This document shows positions 30,623 to 39,070 of a stretch of DNA of 64,000 nucleotides, piece after piece. Position 1 is the stretch's first letter, and each line of letters starts with the position of its first letter. The notes below the pieces were generated by a model. The model did no database searches. It worked only from the letters and a program-made list of their open reading frames with translations, and was not told the origin of the DNA. The DNA lies in the NCBI RefSeq assembly GCF_947488515.1, contig NZ_CANKZF010000002.1, positions 1,028,294-1,092,293 of the forward strand, in the 5' to 3' direction. This DNA comes from an uncultured Nocardioides sp. (lineage in GTDB: Bacteria > Actinomycetota > Actinomycetes > Propionibacteriales > Nocardioidaceae). The position numbers and the translations under genes are program-made.

Positions 30623-32032
30623 TCAGGCCTTGGGGGCCTCGACCGACTCGCCACCGCGCGTGCGACGGCGGTTGCGGTTGCGGCGGCGGGGTGCGTCACC
30701 GGACTTCTCCGAGGACCCGGCGTCGGAACCGCTGCGGCCCGAGCCCGAGCCCGAGCCCGAGCCCGAACCCGAGCCCGAGCGACGCTCGCGCGGCGCGCGC
30801 TCCTTCTTCTCGACCGGGGCGGGGTCGACGATGCGGCCCTTCGTGCCGGCCGGGATGCCCTGGTCGTGGAAGAGGTGCTCGGAGGTCGAGTACGTCTCCT
30901 GCGGCTCGTCGAAGGGCAGGTCGAGCGTCTTGTTGATCATCTTCCAGCGGTGCAGGTCGGCCCAGTCGACGAAGGTGATCGCCGTGCCGGTGGCCCCGGC
31001 GCGACCGGTGCGACCGATGCGGTGCACGTAGGTCTTGTCGTCCTCGGGGCAGGTGTAGTTGATGACGTGCGAGACGCCGCGGACGTCGATGCCGCGGGCC
31101 GCGACGTCGGTGGCGACCAGGACGCGGATCTTGTCCTCGCGGAACTTGGCGAGCGCCTTCTCGCGCGCGACCTGGGCCATGTCGCCGTGGAGCGGGGAGG
31201 CCAGGAAGCCGCGCTCGGCGAGGTCGTCGGCCACGCGCTGCGCCTGGCGCTTGGTGCGGGTGAAGACGATGATCTTCTCGGCGTCCTCGGCCTGCAGGAC
31301 CCGGCCGATGATCTCCGGCTTGTCGAGGTCGTGGGCCTGGTAGATGAACTGCGCGGTCGCCGGGACCATCGTGGTGTCGTAGGACGACTCGGCACGGATG
31401 TTCATCGGGTGCCGCATGTGGATGCGGGCCAGCGAGACGATGGCGGCCGGCATGGTCGCGGAGAACAGCATCGTCTGGCGCGTCTCGGGCGTCTTCGAGA
31501 TCAGCGTGATGACGTCGGGCAGGAAGCCGAGGTCGAGCATCTCGTCGGCCTCGTCGAGGACCAGCGCGTGGACGTGCGAGAGGTCGAGCGAGCGACGGTT
31601 GGCCAGGTCGATGAGCCGGCCCGGCGTGCCGACGACGATGTCGACACCGGACTCGAGCGCCTCGAGCTGGGCGTCGTAGCCGACGCCGCCGTAGACGGTG
31701 AGGACGCGGAGGCCGAGGTCCTTGCTGGCCAGGTGCAGGTCGTTGGAGACCTGCAGGGCGAGCTCGCGGGTCGGCGCGACGATGAGGGCCTGCGGCTTGC
31801 CCTGCGGCATGTCGGCGTAGGCCGGGTCCTTGGGGGCGACGCTGCGCTGCAGGACCGGGATGCCGAAGGCGAGGGTCTTGCCGGTGCCCGTGCGGGCCTG
31901 GCCGATGAGGTCGGTGCCCATCAGGGCGACCGAGAGGGTCATCTCCTGGATGGCGAAGGGGGTGGTGATGCCGGCGCGGTCGAGCGCGTCGCAGATGTCG
32001 GGCAGCACGCCCAGTTCACGGAAGGTGGTCAC
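30623..32032 (-). CDS. DEAD-box RNA helicase (RhlE-like)
   Basis: 469 residues from GTG 32032. Helicase motifs are all visible: Q motif PFAIQEMTL (25-33), motif I ARTGTGKT (46-53), Ia APTRELALQV, Ib TPGRLIDL, motif II LVLDEADEMLDLGF, motif III FSATMP, motif IV VFTRTK, motif V ATDVAARGIDV and motif VI HRIGRTGRAG. An extended C-terminus has an acidic/basic region, then a (Ser-Gly) run encoded by hexamer repeats, and a basic Arg-rich end (RRRNRNRRRTRGG), likely RNA-binding. Role: RNA unwinding in ribosome assembly or decay. Its position between ParA and the ferritin-like gene matches the mycobacterial Rv3211 region. Confidence 0.92.
   Translation of the reverse strand: MTTFRELGVLPDICDALDRAGITTPFAIQEMTLSVALMGTDLIGQARTGTGKTLAFGIPVLQRSVAPKDPAYADMPQGKPQALIVAPTRELALQVSNDLHLASKDLGLRVLTVYGGVGYDAQLEALESGVDIVVGTPGRLIDLANRRSLDLSHVHALVLDEADEMLDLGFLPDVITLISKTPETRQTMLFSATMPAAIVSLARIHMRHPMNIRAESSYDTTMVPATAQFIYQAHDLDKPEIIGRVLQAEDAEKIIVFTRTKRQAQRVADDLAERGFLASPLHGDMAQVAREKALAKFREDKIRVLVATDVAARGIDVRGVSHVINYTCPEDDKTYVHRIGRTGRAGATGTAITFVDWADLHRWKMINKTLDLPFDEPQETYSTSEHLFHDQGIPAGTKGRIVDPAPVEKKERAPRERRSGSGSGSGSGSGSGRSGSDAGSSEKSGDAPRRRNRNRRRTRGGESVEAPKA
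30738..30779. repeat. Hexanucleotide repeat (seven CCCGAG/A units) in helicase tail
   Basis: Seven consecutive CCCGAG units, one of them CCCGAA, encoding a Ser-Gly run on the minus strand in the helicase C-terminal extension. The unit length keeps the reading frame, so copy-number changes would alter only linker length. Confidence 0.85.
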
Positions 32033-32175
32033 GAGATGGTGTCTCTCTGCTGAGTCGGATGTCCCACGTATGCGGTCAGCCCACTCGAGAGGCCCTTGGC
32101 GGGCGAGTGCCGACCGCGCACATACAGGCGGCCACCGGCAGATAGTCGGCGGCTCGGTCACCATGATGCTATCGC

Positions 32176-32181
32176 TAGGCT
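32176..32181 (+). promoter_or_regulatory. Candidate -10 of a leaderless promoter
   Basis: TAGGCT, 6 nt before the ATG at 32188, in the 155-bp divergent gap with the helicase; no ribosome site. Confidence 0.45.
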
Positions 32182-32187
32182 GCGAAC

Positions 32188-32862
32188 ATGACGGAATCGC
32201 CCGACGAGGACTACCGGCGCGCCGCAGTCGACCTCCTCGGAGCCATCGCCTACGGCGAGCTGTCGGCCTTCGAGCGGCTCGTCGAGGACGGCAAGATGGC
32301 GCCCGGGATCGACGACAAGATCGCCATCGGCGCGATGGCCACCGCCGAGTTCGGACACCTGCAGAAGCTCGTCGAGCGGCTCGAGCAGCTCGGTGCCGAC
32401 CCGGCCGAGGCGATGCAGGCCTTCCGGGACAGCTTCGACAGCTTCCACGCTCACACCGCGCCCTCCGACTACTACGAGGGCCTGATCAAGGCCTACGTCG
32501 GCGACGGGCTCGCCGCCGACTTCTACCGCGAGATCGCCGCCTACCTCGACCCGGAGACCCGCGAGGTCATCATCAGCTCGCTGCAGGACACGGGACAGAC
32601 GGCGTTCATCGTCGAGCGGGTCCGCGCCGGCATCGCCGCGGACCACCGGCTCGGCGGCCGGCTCGCCCTGTGGGGGCGACGGCTGATGGGCGAGGCCCTC
32701 ACCCAGGCGCAGCGCGTCGCCGGCGACCGTGACTCCCTCACCGCGCTGCTGGCCGGGGGAGTGGACCGCCCGGGTCTCGACCTGGCCGCGCTGGGCCGGA
32801 TGTTCACCCGGTTGACCGAGCTGCACACCGACCGGATGGCCCAGCTCGGCCTGGAGGCCTGA
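32188..32862 (+). CDS. Ferritin-like fold protein (Rv3210c-like)
   Basis: 224 residues, all-helical. Helix pairs carry acidic/His residues in ferritin-like spacing: AIAYGELSAFERLVEDG, MATAEFGHLQKLVERLEQLG (E..H) and later RLMGEALTQAQRV. The family is found across actinobacteria and is related to MiaE-type tRNA hydroxylases. Di-iron function is possible, but I cannot confirm that the full ExxH pairs are intact. It is divergent from the helicase, as I recall for Rv3210c and Rv3211 in M. tuberculosis. A strong terminator hairpin follows. Confidence 0.75.
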   Translation: MTESPDEDYRRAAVDLLGAIAYGELSAFERLVEDGKMAPGIDDKIAIGAMATAEFGHLQKLVERLEQLGADPAEAMQAFRDSFDSFHAHTAPSDYYEGLIKAYVGDGLAADFYREIAAYLDPETREVIISSLQDTGQTAFIVERVRAGIAADHRLGGRLALWGRRLMGEALTQAQRVAGDRDSLTALLAGGVDRPGLDLAALGRMFTRLTELHTDRMAQLGLEA

Positions 32863-32878
32863 GCGCGTCGCAGACGCG

Positions 32879-32913
32879 ACGAGGCCCCGCATCCGTCGGA
32901 TGCGGGGCCTCGT
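32879..32913. terminator. Bidirectional terminator hairpin
   Basis: A perfect 16-bp stem (arms begin ACGAGGCCCCGC) with a 3-nt loop between the convergent ferritin-like and GlsB genes. There is no T-run, as is common for actinobacterial terminators. Confidence 0.8.
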
Positions 32914-32935
32914 GCGGTGCGGTGGTGCGTGCGGG

Positions 32936-33220
32936 TCAGACCCGCGTGCGGGACCCGGTGTTGCGGCCGGTGACCGTCGAGGCGATCACGACCAGGACGG
33001 CCGCGGTCAGCACCGCGACGAGCCAGCGGACCCAGTCGATGCCGCGCGAGCCGTCGCCACCGAACAGGGAGTAGATCCAGTAGCCGAGCAGCACGCCGCC
33101 GATGCCGCAGAGGATCGTGAGCCAGATCGGGATGTTGTCCTTGTCGCCCGGGGCGACGAGCTTGCCGAGCAGTCCGATGATCGCGCCGATGATGATGAGG
33201 ACGATGAGATCTACGACCAT
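32936..33220 (-). CDS. GlsB/YeaQ/YmgE-family membrane protein
   Basis: 94 residues with three hydrophobic segments: VVDLIVLIIIGAIIGLLGKL, then WLTILCGIGGVLLGYWIYSL and WLVAVLTAAVLVVIASTV. Gly-rich packing motifs (GAIIGLLG, GIGGVLLG) are typical of the transglycosylase-associated / general-stress membrane family. An AAAGGTGG ribosome site precedes the ATG. These proteins are often stress-induced; the function is not established. It ends against the shared hairpin. Confidence 0.87.
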   Translation of the reverse strand: MVVDLIVLIIIGAIIGLLGKLVAPGDKDNIPIWLTILCGIGGVLLGYWIYSLFGGDGSRGIDWVRWLVAVLTAAVLVVIASTVTGRNTGSRTRV

Positions 33221-33364
33221 GATGGGCCACCTTTCTTTGCCACGAGCTCGTGACGGGAGTGCCGACAGTGTGTGCCGGCTTGCTCATCATGTTCCCCGAA
33301 GGGGGGCGGATCAATCACCACGCCGCCCGGAGGGATGGGGTGTCTCACCCCCACCGGTGAGGCG

Positions 33365-33583
33365 TCAGCGGAACCCGACGGTGCTCGAGGTCGGCGACCC
33401 GAGCTCGATGTAGGCGATCTTGTCGGCCGGTACGACGACCGAGCGGCCCTTCGTGTCGGCCAGGCGCAGCACGCCGTTGGCGGACAGCGCCTCGGTGAGC
33501 CGTGCCTCGATGTCCTCGGGCGTGCTGTCGGTGTCGAGCACCAGCTCGCGCTGCGCGTGCTGCACGCCGATCTTGACCTCCAC
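33365..33583 (-). CDS. DUF3107 protein (Rv3208A/TB9.4-like)
   Basis: 72 residues from a GTG with a GAGGAGC ribosome site. VEVKIGVQHAQRELVLDTDS, then TPEDIEARLTEALSANGVL and VVVPADKIAYIELGSP form a compact alpha/beta domain ending in GFR, as in the actinobacterial DUF3107 family. It is 75 bp downstream of the TetR gene, the order I recall for Rv3208-Rv3208A, so co-transcription is likely. Function unknown. Confidence 0.88.
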   Translation of the reverse strand: MEVKIGVQHAQRELVLDTDSTPEDIEARLTEALSANGVLRLADTKGRSVVVPADKIAYIELGSPTSSTVGFR

Positions 33584-33658
33584 GATGTTGCTCCTCAGCT
33601 CAGGGGTGATGGGTGACGTCTTGATGATGCCGGGTGGGTGGTCGGGTCAGTGGTCCGG

Positions 33659-34309
33659 TCAGTGGTCATCGGTCATCGGGTAGCCCCGGATGCCGCGCCA
33701 GGCCAGCCCGGCGATCAGGGCAGCCGCGTCGTCCTGGGTGATCTGGCCGCCGCCCGCGAGCCAGAACCGCGCGGACACCTGCGCCATTCCCACCAGCGAC
33801 ACCGCGAGCAGCTCGGAGGCCTCGTCGGCCAGGCCGGTGTCGGTGCGGATCACGTCGGCGATCATGGACGCGCACTCGGTGGTGACCCGGTCCACGCGCT
33901 CGCGCACGTCGGGCTCGCTCGTCAGGTCGGACTCGAAGACCAGCCGGAACGCGCCCTCCTCGGACGCGACGTAGCTGTAGAACACCTTCATCGTCGCCGC
34001 GACGCGGTCCCTGTTGTCGGTGGTGGAGGCGAGTGCCTCGCGGCAGTTGTCGATGATCAGGTCGCACGAGGTGTCGAGCAGCGCGAGGTAGAGGTCCAGC
34101 TTGCCGGGGAAGTGCTGGTAGAGCACCGGCTTGGAGACCCCGGCCCGGTCGGCGATGTCGTCCATCGCGGCAGCGTGGTAGCCCTGCGCCACGAAGACCT
34201 CGAGCGCGGACTCGAGCAGCTGCACGCGACGCTCGCGCCGCGGCATCCGGCCGCCGCGCGGTCGGGGGTTGACGCCGTCGGACGTGGTGTCGGTGCTGCC
34301 TGCGGTCAC
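33659..34309 (-). CDS. TetR-family regulator (Rv3208-like)
   Basis: 216 residues from GTG 34309, chosen because AGGAG lies 7 nt upstream; an upstream in-frame GTG at 34387 lies only 4 nt from a probable -10 and is unlikely. The HTH is RRERRVQLLESALEVFVAQG plus MDDIADRAGVSKPVLYQHFP, followed by a helical ligand domain (SYVASEEGAFRLVFESDLTS). A disordered N-terminal stretch with PRPRGGRMPRR precedes the HTH. It is in line with the DUF3107 gene, a conserved actinobacterial pair. The ligand is unknown. Confidence 0.88.
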   Translation of the reverse strand: MTAGSTDTTSDGVNPRPRGGRMPRRERRVQLLESALEVFVAQGYHAAAMDDIADRAGVSKPVLYQHFPGKLDLYLALLDTSCDLIIDNCREALASTTDNRDRVAATMKVFYSYVASEEGAFRLVFESDLTSEPDVRERVDRVTTECASMIADVIRTDTGLADEASELLAVSLVGMAQVSARFWLAGGGQITQDDAAALIAGLAWRGIRGYPMTDDH

Positions 34310-34391
34310 GTCGTGCTCCTGCTTGCCGGGGGGTGTTGCCGAGTGGCGGTGGGCCGTGCGGCGGGAAGGTACTGCCGGGTAGGCCACGGCG

Positions 34392-34397
34392 AGCCTA
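34392..34397 (-). promoter_or_regulatory. Candidate -10 for the TetR gene (minus strand)
   Basis: Reads TAGGCT on the minus strand, about 80 nt before the TetR GTG with its AGGAG site; this implies a leader of roughly 75 nt. Confidence 0.4.
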
Positions 34398-34467
34398 TCG
34401 GCAGCCGGACGTGCGAGGAGGGACCCCGGGTGTCCCGGGGCCCCTCCTCGCGTGTCGTGGGTGTCGC

Positions 34468-36747
34468 TCAGTAGGTGACGTCGACGAGCATGTTGCGGCT
34501 GGTGCCGTCCACGCTCTTGACGGTGGCCTTCACGCCCTCCCCGGCGACCTTCACCGAGTTCTGCGGGTTGTTGGCCTCGTCGTAGTACGTCGACACCAGC
34601 GTGTCGTCAAAGGTCGCCTGCTGCGGGACGCCGCCCGAGCAGGTCTCCAGCGTCGTGTAGCCGGCGGCGTTGTCGGCGGCCACCTGCTTGTGCAGGCACG
34701 TCCGGTCGATGACGTCGAGGCCGAAGGTGGCGTCGAACGGCTCACGCCGGTTGGTCGGGCTGGTGCCGTCGCCGTACGTGAACGAGTTCGGCGTCGCGTC
34801 GACCGGCAGGGCGTAACCCGAGCCCGGGTGCACCGAGGTGTTGTTGTCGGGCGAGGTCGGGTCGACGAGCCACACGAGCATGCCGTCCTGGAACTGGAAG
34901 AACTCCACCCAGTTGGGCCGGGTGACGGCCTCGGAGAAGTTGTACGGGCCCTGCGCCAGGGTGGCGTCGTAGCCGACGTACTGCCGGTTCTCGATGAGGT
35001 AGTAACGGTTGTCGGTCACCGTCTCCGTCCCGGTCGAGCGCTTCCAGCCCTTGGCGACCCACGCCGGCGTCGCCTCGGTCTCGACGTCGTCGGTGAACGT
35101 CGTCTTGTCAGCCTTGATGGTGATGTTGTCCAGGAAGGCGCCGGCCTCGTTGACGCCACCGTCGGTGGCGTAGCGGAACCGGAACTTCGAGGCCTTGCCG
35201 CCCGGCTTGTAGGAGAAGCGGAGGCCGCCCCAACGCGCCTTGTCGCCGGTGAGCGGCTGCCCGACGGTCGTCCAGGTGTCGCCGTTGTCGACGGAGTACT
35301 GGCCGTAGAGGAAGTCGTAGCCCTTCTCGATCTGGTACCAGGCGTCAGCAGTGACGGTGACGGAGGTTGCCGCCGGCACGTCACGGGTCAGCGTGTTGCG
35401 CAGGTCGTCGCCGCGACCCGACCACCAGGCGTAGTCGCCACCGGGGATGTCGACCTGGGCCTGGGTGGTGCTGACGTCCTTGAGGTTCACCTTGACGGCC
35501 TGGTAGGCGCCGTCGACCTGCTTCTCCGACGGGCTGAGCGTGATGCCCTGCGTGCCGGCGCCCTTGTTCACCTCGGCGTACTTCAGCCAACCGAGGAAGA
35601 GCTTCTCCTCCGGGCCGAAGCTGCCGGGCTGGGTGCCGATGCCCTCGTCGGCGCCGCCGTGGCCGAGCCAGGAGCCCGACGACATGGTGGTCCAGAACGA
35701 GGTGCCGTTGTCGCCGCCGTTGGTGTCGTAGAAGTCGGGCAGGCCGAGGTCGTGGCCGTACTCGTGCGCGAAGACGCCGAGGCCGCCGTTCTCGGGCTCG
35801 ACGGTGTAGTCACCGATGAAGTAGCTCGAGCTGCCGATCCGGGCGCCGCCGTTGAGGTTGGGCTTGCCCGCGACGACCGGGCCGTCCGAGCCGGCGGTGG
35901 TCGGGTTGACGTACCAGCGGTGCGACCAGATGGCGTCGGGGTCGGCGCCGGCCTCCTCGCCCTCGCCGGCGTGGACGGCCTGGAAGTGGTCGATGTAGCC
36001 GTCGGGCTCGTCGAAGTCGCCGTCCTCGTCGAAGTCGTAGCGGTCCCACTCGTCGAACTGCGACAGGTAGGCGTCGAGGTCGGCCGTCGACTTGCCGGAC
36101 GTGGTGGCCCAGGCGTCGACCGTGTCGTTGATGAAGGCCCACGACCCGCCGTCGTCCTCGACCGCGTTGTCGCCGTACGTCGACGCGTTGCCCGGCACGG
36201 TGACCCAGTCCTCGGTGGTGACGTCGACGCTGTACGCGCCGCTGGACTGCGCGGTGTAGAAGTTCGCCATCGACTCGCCGGGACCGTTGAACAGGTCGTC
36301 GTAGTAGGCCTGGTCGTAGGACGGCTCCCAGGTGGTGGAGTTGTCCTTCGTGCGGTCGGGCTTCGGGATCGCGTTGTGCAGCGGGCCGGGGGTGAGGCCG
36401 AGCTTCTTCGACCCCTGGTCGCCGAACTCCGACAGGACGGTCCAGATCTTGTCGGTACCGGTCTCGCCGAGCTCGACGAACTCGCCGTCGGTGACCTCGA
36501 CGACCTGGCTGCCGTCACTCAGGGTGCGAGCCTTGGCCGAGCCGTTCTCGACCATCGCGCGGGCCTTCGCCTTGAGGCGCGCCTGCTTCCTGATCTGGGG
36601 GGACGTGCGGTTGTCGGGCTTGGCGCGGGCCTGGTCGGACGACGCCGGGGCGCCGTCGGAGGGGACTGCTGCTGCCGGGAGGGCAGCGAGGCCGAGCGCC
36701 AGGCACGCCGTACCGGCCATCAGGCCGGGCAGGGTTGTCTTCTTCAC
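34468..36747 (-). CDS. Secreted M6 metalloprotease (immune inhibitor A type)
   Basis: 759 residues from GTG 36747 (GGAG 8 nt upstream). A signal peptide (VKKTTLPGLMAGTACLALGL, then AALPAAA) is followed by a basic propeptide-like region, the M6 catalytic domain with FAHEYGHDLGLPDFYD (zinc ligands H328 and H332, E329 catalytic, then the third-ligand segment) and a MAM/beta-sandwich-rich C-terminus (DNGDTWTTVGQPL, AGAFLDNITIKAD). DFDEDGDFDEPDGY looks like a calcium-binding loop. It should be an exported, zinc-dependent protease. It lies between TetR and MoeZ, a slot held in M. tuberculosis (recall) by Rv3207c, a different metalloprotease-like protein. Confidence 0.9.
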   Translation of the reverse strand: MKKTTLPGLMAGTACLALGLAALPAAAVPSDGAPASSDQARAKPDNRTSPQIRKQARLKAKARAMVENGSAKARTLSDGSQVVEVTDGEFVELGETGTDKIWTVLSEFGDQGSKKLGLTPGPLHNAIPKPDRTKDNSTTWEPSYDQAYYDDLFNGPGESMANFYTAQSSGAYSVDVTTEDWVTVPGNASTYGDNAVEDDGGSWAFINDTVDAWATTSGKSTADLDAYLSQFDEWDRYDFDEDGDFDEPDGYIDHFQAVHAGEGEEAGADPDAIWSHRWYVNPTTAGSDGPVVAGKPNLNGGARIGSSSYFIGDYTVEPENGGLGVFAHEYGHDLGLPDFYDTNGGDNGTSFWTTMSSGSWLGHGGADEGIGTQPGSFGPEEKLFLGWLKYAEVNKGAGTQGITLSPSEKQVDGAYQAVKVNLKDVSTTQAQVDIPGGDYAWWSGRGDDLRNTLTRDVPAATSVTVTADAWYQIEKGYDFLYGQYSVDNGDTWTTVGQPLTGDKARWGGLRFSYKPGGKASKFRFRYATDGGVNEAGAFLDNITIKADKTTFTDDVETEATPAWVAKGWKRSTGTETVTDNRYYLIENRQYVGYDATLAQGPYNFSEAVTRPNWVEFFQFQDGMLVWLVDPTSPDNNTSVHPGSGYALPVDATPNSFTYGDGTSPTNRREPFDATFGLDVIDRTCLHKQVAADNAAGYTTLETCSGGVPQQATFDDTLVSTYYDEANNPQNSVKVAGEGVKATVKSVDGTSRNMLVDVTY

Positions 36748-36824
36748 AGGGAGTTCTCCGTGTTCCGAGAGGTGGGGGGATGGTCGTGCATGACCCGTGC
36801 GGGCCACCCGGAGGTGGTCAGAAC

Positions 36825-36844
36825 GAGTCACCAACCGGTCACTC
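36825..36844. promoter_or_regulatory. Imperfect palindrome upstream of the M6 protease
   Basis: GAGTCACC-AACC-GGTCACTC, seven of eight positions symmetrical, in the 283-bp divergent gap between the protease and moeZ. A regulator site is possible. Nothing else is clear in that gap apart from the GAGGAG ribosome site of moeZ. Confidence 0.25.
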
Positions 36845-37030
36845 CACCGCAGGGGGCGCCCGATGGCAAGGAAAATCTTCTGAATCCACCCCGGAGGCCG
36901 AAGATGCTGCGGCGGCGGAGGCCGGCGGGCCCGCGTCCGCATCGCGGGACCGGTGCAGGGCATGTGGGGCCCGCGGGGAACATGGGAGTCGTCGGTGCTG
37001 TTGCACTGACACCCGAGTCGAGGAGAAGAC

Positions 37031-38230
37031 GTGTCGTTCCCTGCACTTGTCGAGCCCGCAGCCGAGCTCAGCACCGACGAGGTGCGCCGCTACAGCCGCC
37101 ACCTGATCATCCCCGACGTGGGGATGGCCGGGCAGAAGCGGCTGAAGAACGCCAAGGTGCTCGTCATCGGCGCCGGGGGCCTGGGCTCGCCCGCCCTGCT
37201 CTACCTGGCCGCGGCCGGCGTCGGCACGCTCGGCATCGCGGAGTTCGACGAGGTCGACGAGTCCAACCTGCAGCGCCAGATCATCCACGGCATGTCCGAC
37301 ATCGGTCGCTCCAAGGCCGAGTCCGCCAAGGAGTCGATCGCCGAGGTGAATCCCTACGTCGAGGTCGTCGTGCACGACGAGCGCCTCGACAACGACAACG
37401 TGCTGCAGGTCTTCGAGGGCTACGACCTCATCGTCGACGGCACCGACAACTTCGCGACCCGCTACATGGTCAACGACGCCGCCTACTTCCTGAAGATCCC
37501 CTACGTCTGGGGCTCGATCTACCGCTTCGACGGCCAGGCGTCCGTCTTCGCGCCGACCCTGGCCGACGACGCCCCGTGCTACCGCTGCCTCTACCCCGAG
37601 CCCCCGCCGCCGGGCATGGTCCCCAGCTGCGCCGAGGGCGGCGTGCTCGGCGTCCTGTGCGCCAGCATCGGCTCGATCCAGGTCAACGAGGCGATCAAGC
37701 TGATCACCGGCATCGGCGACCCCGCGATCGGCAAGCTCGTCATCTACGACGCGCTCGAGCTCGAGTGGCGCAAGCTCAAGGTCCGCAAGGACCCCAACTG
37801 CGCCCTGTGCGGCGAGAACGCCACCGTCACCGGCCTGATCGACTACGACGCCTTCTGCGGCGCGGTCTCCGAGGAGGCCGCCGAGGCCGCCGCCGGCTCG
37901 ACGATCTCGGTCACCCAGCTCGAGGCGATGCTCAAGGAGCGTGAGGAGGGCACCCGCGACTTCGAGCTCATCGACGTCCGTGAGCCGAACGAGTTCGAGA
38001 TCAACCGCATCCCGGGCGCCACGCTGATCCCGAAGGGCGAGTTCCTCAACGGCAACGCCCTCGGCGACCTGCCCAGCGACAAGCCGATCGTCCTGCACTG
38101 CAAGTCGGGCGTCCGGTCCGCCGAGGTGCTCGCGATCGTCAAGGGCGCCGGCTACGCCGACGCCGTGCACGTGGGCGGCGGCGTCGTGGCGTGGGTCAGC
38201 CAGGTCGACCCGAGCCAGCCGGCCTACTGA
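37031..38230 (+). CDS. moeZ: MoeZ: adenylyltransferase/sulfurtransferase
   Basis: 399 residues from GTG 37031 with GAGGAG upstream. The ThiF/MoeB domain has VLVIGAGGLGSPALLYLAAA (nucleotide loop 47-53), DEVDESNLQRQIIHG and VDGTDNFATRYMVND, with zinc Cys pairs CYRC and CALC. A linker leads to a C-terminal rhodanese domain with FELIDVREPNEFEINRIPGA and the active-site loop HCKSGVRS (Cys357). It adenylates the C-terminus of ubiquitin-like sulfur carriers (MoaD, ThiS, CysO types) and loads sulfur in the cytosol, serving molybdopterin, thiamine or cysteine synthesis. This fits a genome with a molybdenum hydroxylase at 50.6-54.4 kb. The two-domain form is typical of actinobacterial MoeZ. Confidence 0.95.
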   Translation: MSFPALVEPAAELSTDEVRRYSRHLIIPDVGMAGQKRLKNAKVLVIGAGGLGSPALLYLAAAGVGTLGIAEFDEVDESNLQRQIIHGMSDIGRSKAESAKESIAEVNPYVEVVVHDERLDNDNVLQVFEGYDLIVDGTDNFATRYMVNDAAYFLKIPYVWGSIYRFDGQASVFAPTLADDAPCYRCLYPEPPPPGMVPSCAEGGVLGVLCASIGSIQVNEAIKLITGIGDPAIGKLVIYDALELEWRKLKVRKDPNCALCGENATVTGLIDYDAFCGAVSEEAAEAAAGSTISVTQLEAMLKEREEGTRDFELIDVREPNEFEINRIPGATLIPKGEFLNGNALGDLPSDKPIVLHCKSGVRSAEVLAIVKGAGYADAVHVGGGVVAWVSQVDPSQPAY

Positions 38231-38260
38231 CGCGCCCTCGCATGGCGCGACCCCGTCACC

Positions 38261-38266
38261 TAGGGT
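38261..38266 (+). promoter_or_regulatory. Candidate -10 of a leaderless promoter
   Basis: TAGGGT, 6 nt before the ATG at 38273; no ribosome site. Confidence 0.45.
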
Positions 38267-38272
38267 CGCGCC

Positions 38273-39070
38273 ATGCGTGCGTTCGGGGAGTGGCCGCCGG
38301 GCCTGCGCGCCGTGCTGGCCGTCGCCGCGACGAGCCTGTTCATGGTGCTGGTCGCCTGGGCCACGCTGATCGGTCCGGACGAGGTGTTCACCGGCGCGGG
38401 GCGGGTGCAGGCCCCGACGACCACGACGGAGACGTGCATCCCGCTGCCGGTGGCCACGGCCGCCGATGGCTCGACGACCGTCGAGATCCCGGACGACTTC
38501 GCCTCGCGCAACTACTGCGAGCCACCGCCGGGCTTCGGCGGTGACGACTCGGGGGACGTGACCGAGAACGCGCCGCCGCTGTGGGTGGGGGTGCTCACCG
38601 GTCTCCTTCTCGCCGCAGCAGCAGCGGGTGGCCTGGCGGTCCTGGTGTGGCTCGCCGCCCTGGTCCTCCGGGAGGTCCGGGCGCGCCGCCTCCGCGAGGA
38701 GGAGCGCACCGCGGTCGGCTTCACGGTGCTCGACGAGCCGGTCCGGGTGGCGCGACAGGTGGCCGCCGACGCCGAGGAGCAGGAGACGCTGCTGCGCGAG
38801 GGAGACCCCCGCAACGCCATCGTCGCCGCCTGGCACCGCTTCGAGGTGCAGGGCGAGCGGGCGGGCGTGCCCCGCCGGGCGTCCGAGACGTCCTCGGAGT
38901 ACGGACTACGCATCCTCGACCTCGCTGAGGCCGACGACGGCTCGGTGAACCGGCTCGCCGAGCTCTACCGGGAGGCCCGGTTCTCCGACCACCCGGTCAC
39001 CGAGGAGCACCGCTCCCGGGCCCTCGCCGCCCTGACCGACATCCGGCACAGCCTGGGGGTGGGGGCATGA
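38273..39070 (+). CDS. DUF4129 membrane protein
   Basis: 265 residues. Transmembrane segments lie at about 14-34 (RAVLAVAATSLFMVLVAWAT) and 105-130 (VGVLTGLLLAAAAAGGLAVL), with a Cys/Thr/Pro extracytoplasmic loop between. The cytosolic C-terminus has the DUF4129 signature: NAIVAAWHRFEVQGERAGVP, SETSSEYGLRILDLAEADDG and LAELYREARFSDHPVTEEH. It opens an operon of five start-stop-linked genes with MoxR and DUF58. The role is unknown; such operons are linked to cell-envelope or secreted-protein quality functions. Confidence 0.85.
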   Translation: MRAFGEWPPGLRAVLAVAATSLFMVLVAWATLIGPDEVFTGAGRVQAPTTTTETCIPLPVATAADGSTTVEIPDDFASRNYCEPPPGFGGDDSGDVTENAPPLWVGVLTGLLLAAAAAGGLAVLVWLAALVLREVRARRLREEERTAVGFTVLDEPVRVARQVAADAEEQETLLREGDPRNAIVAAWHRFEVQGERAGVPRRASETSSEYGLRILDLAEADDGSVNRLAELYREARFSDHPVTEEHRSRALAALTDIRHSLGVGA

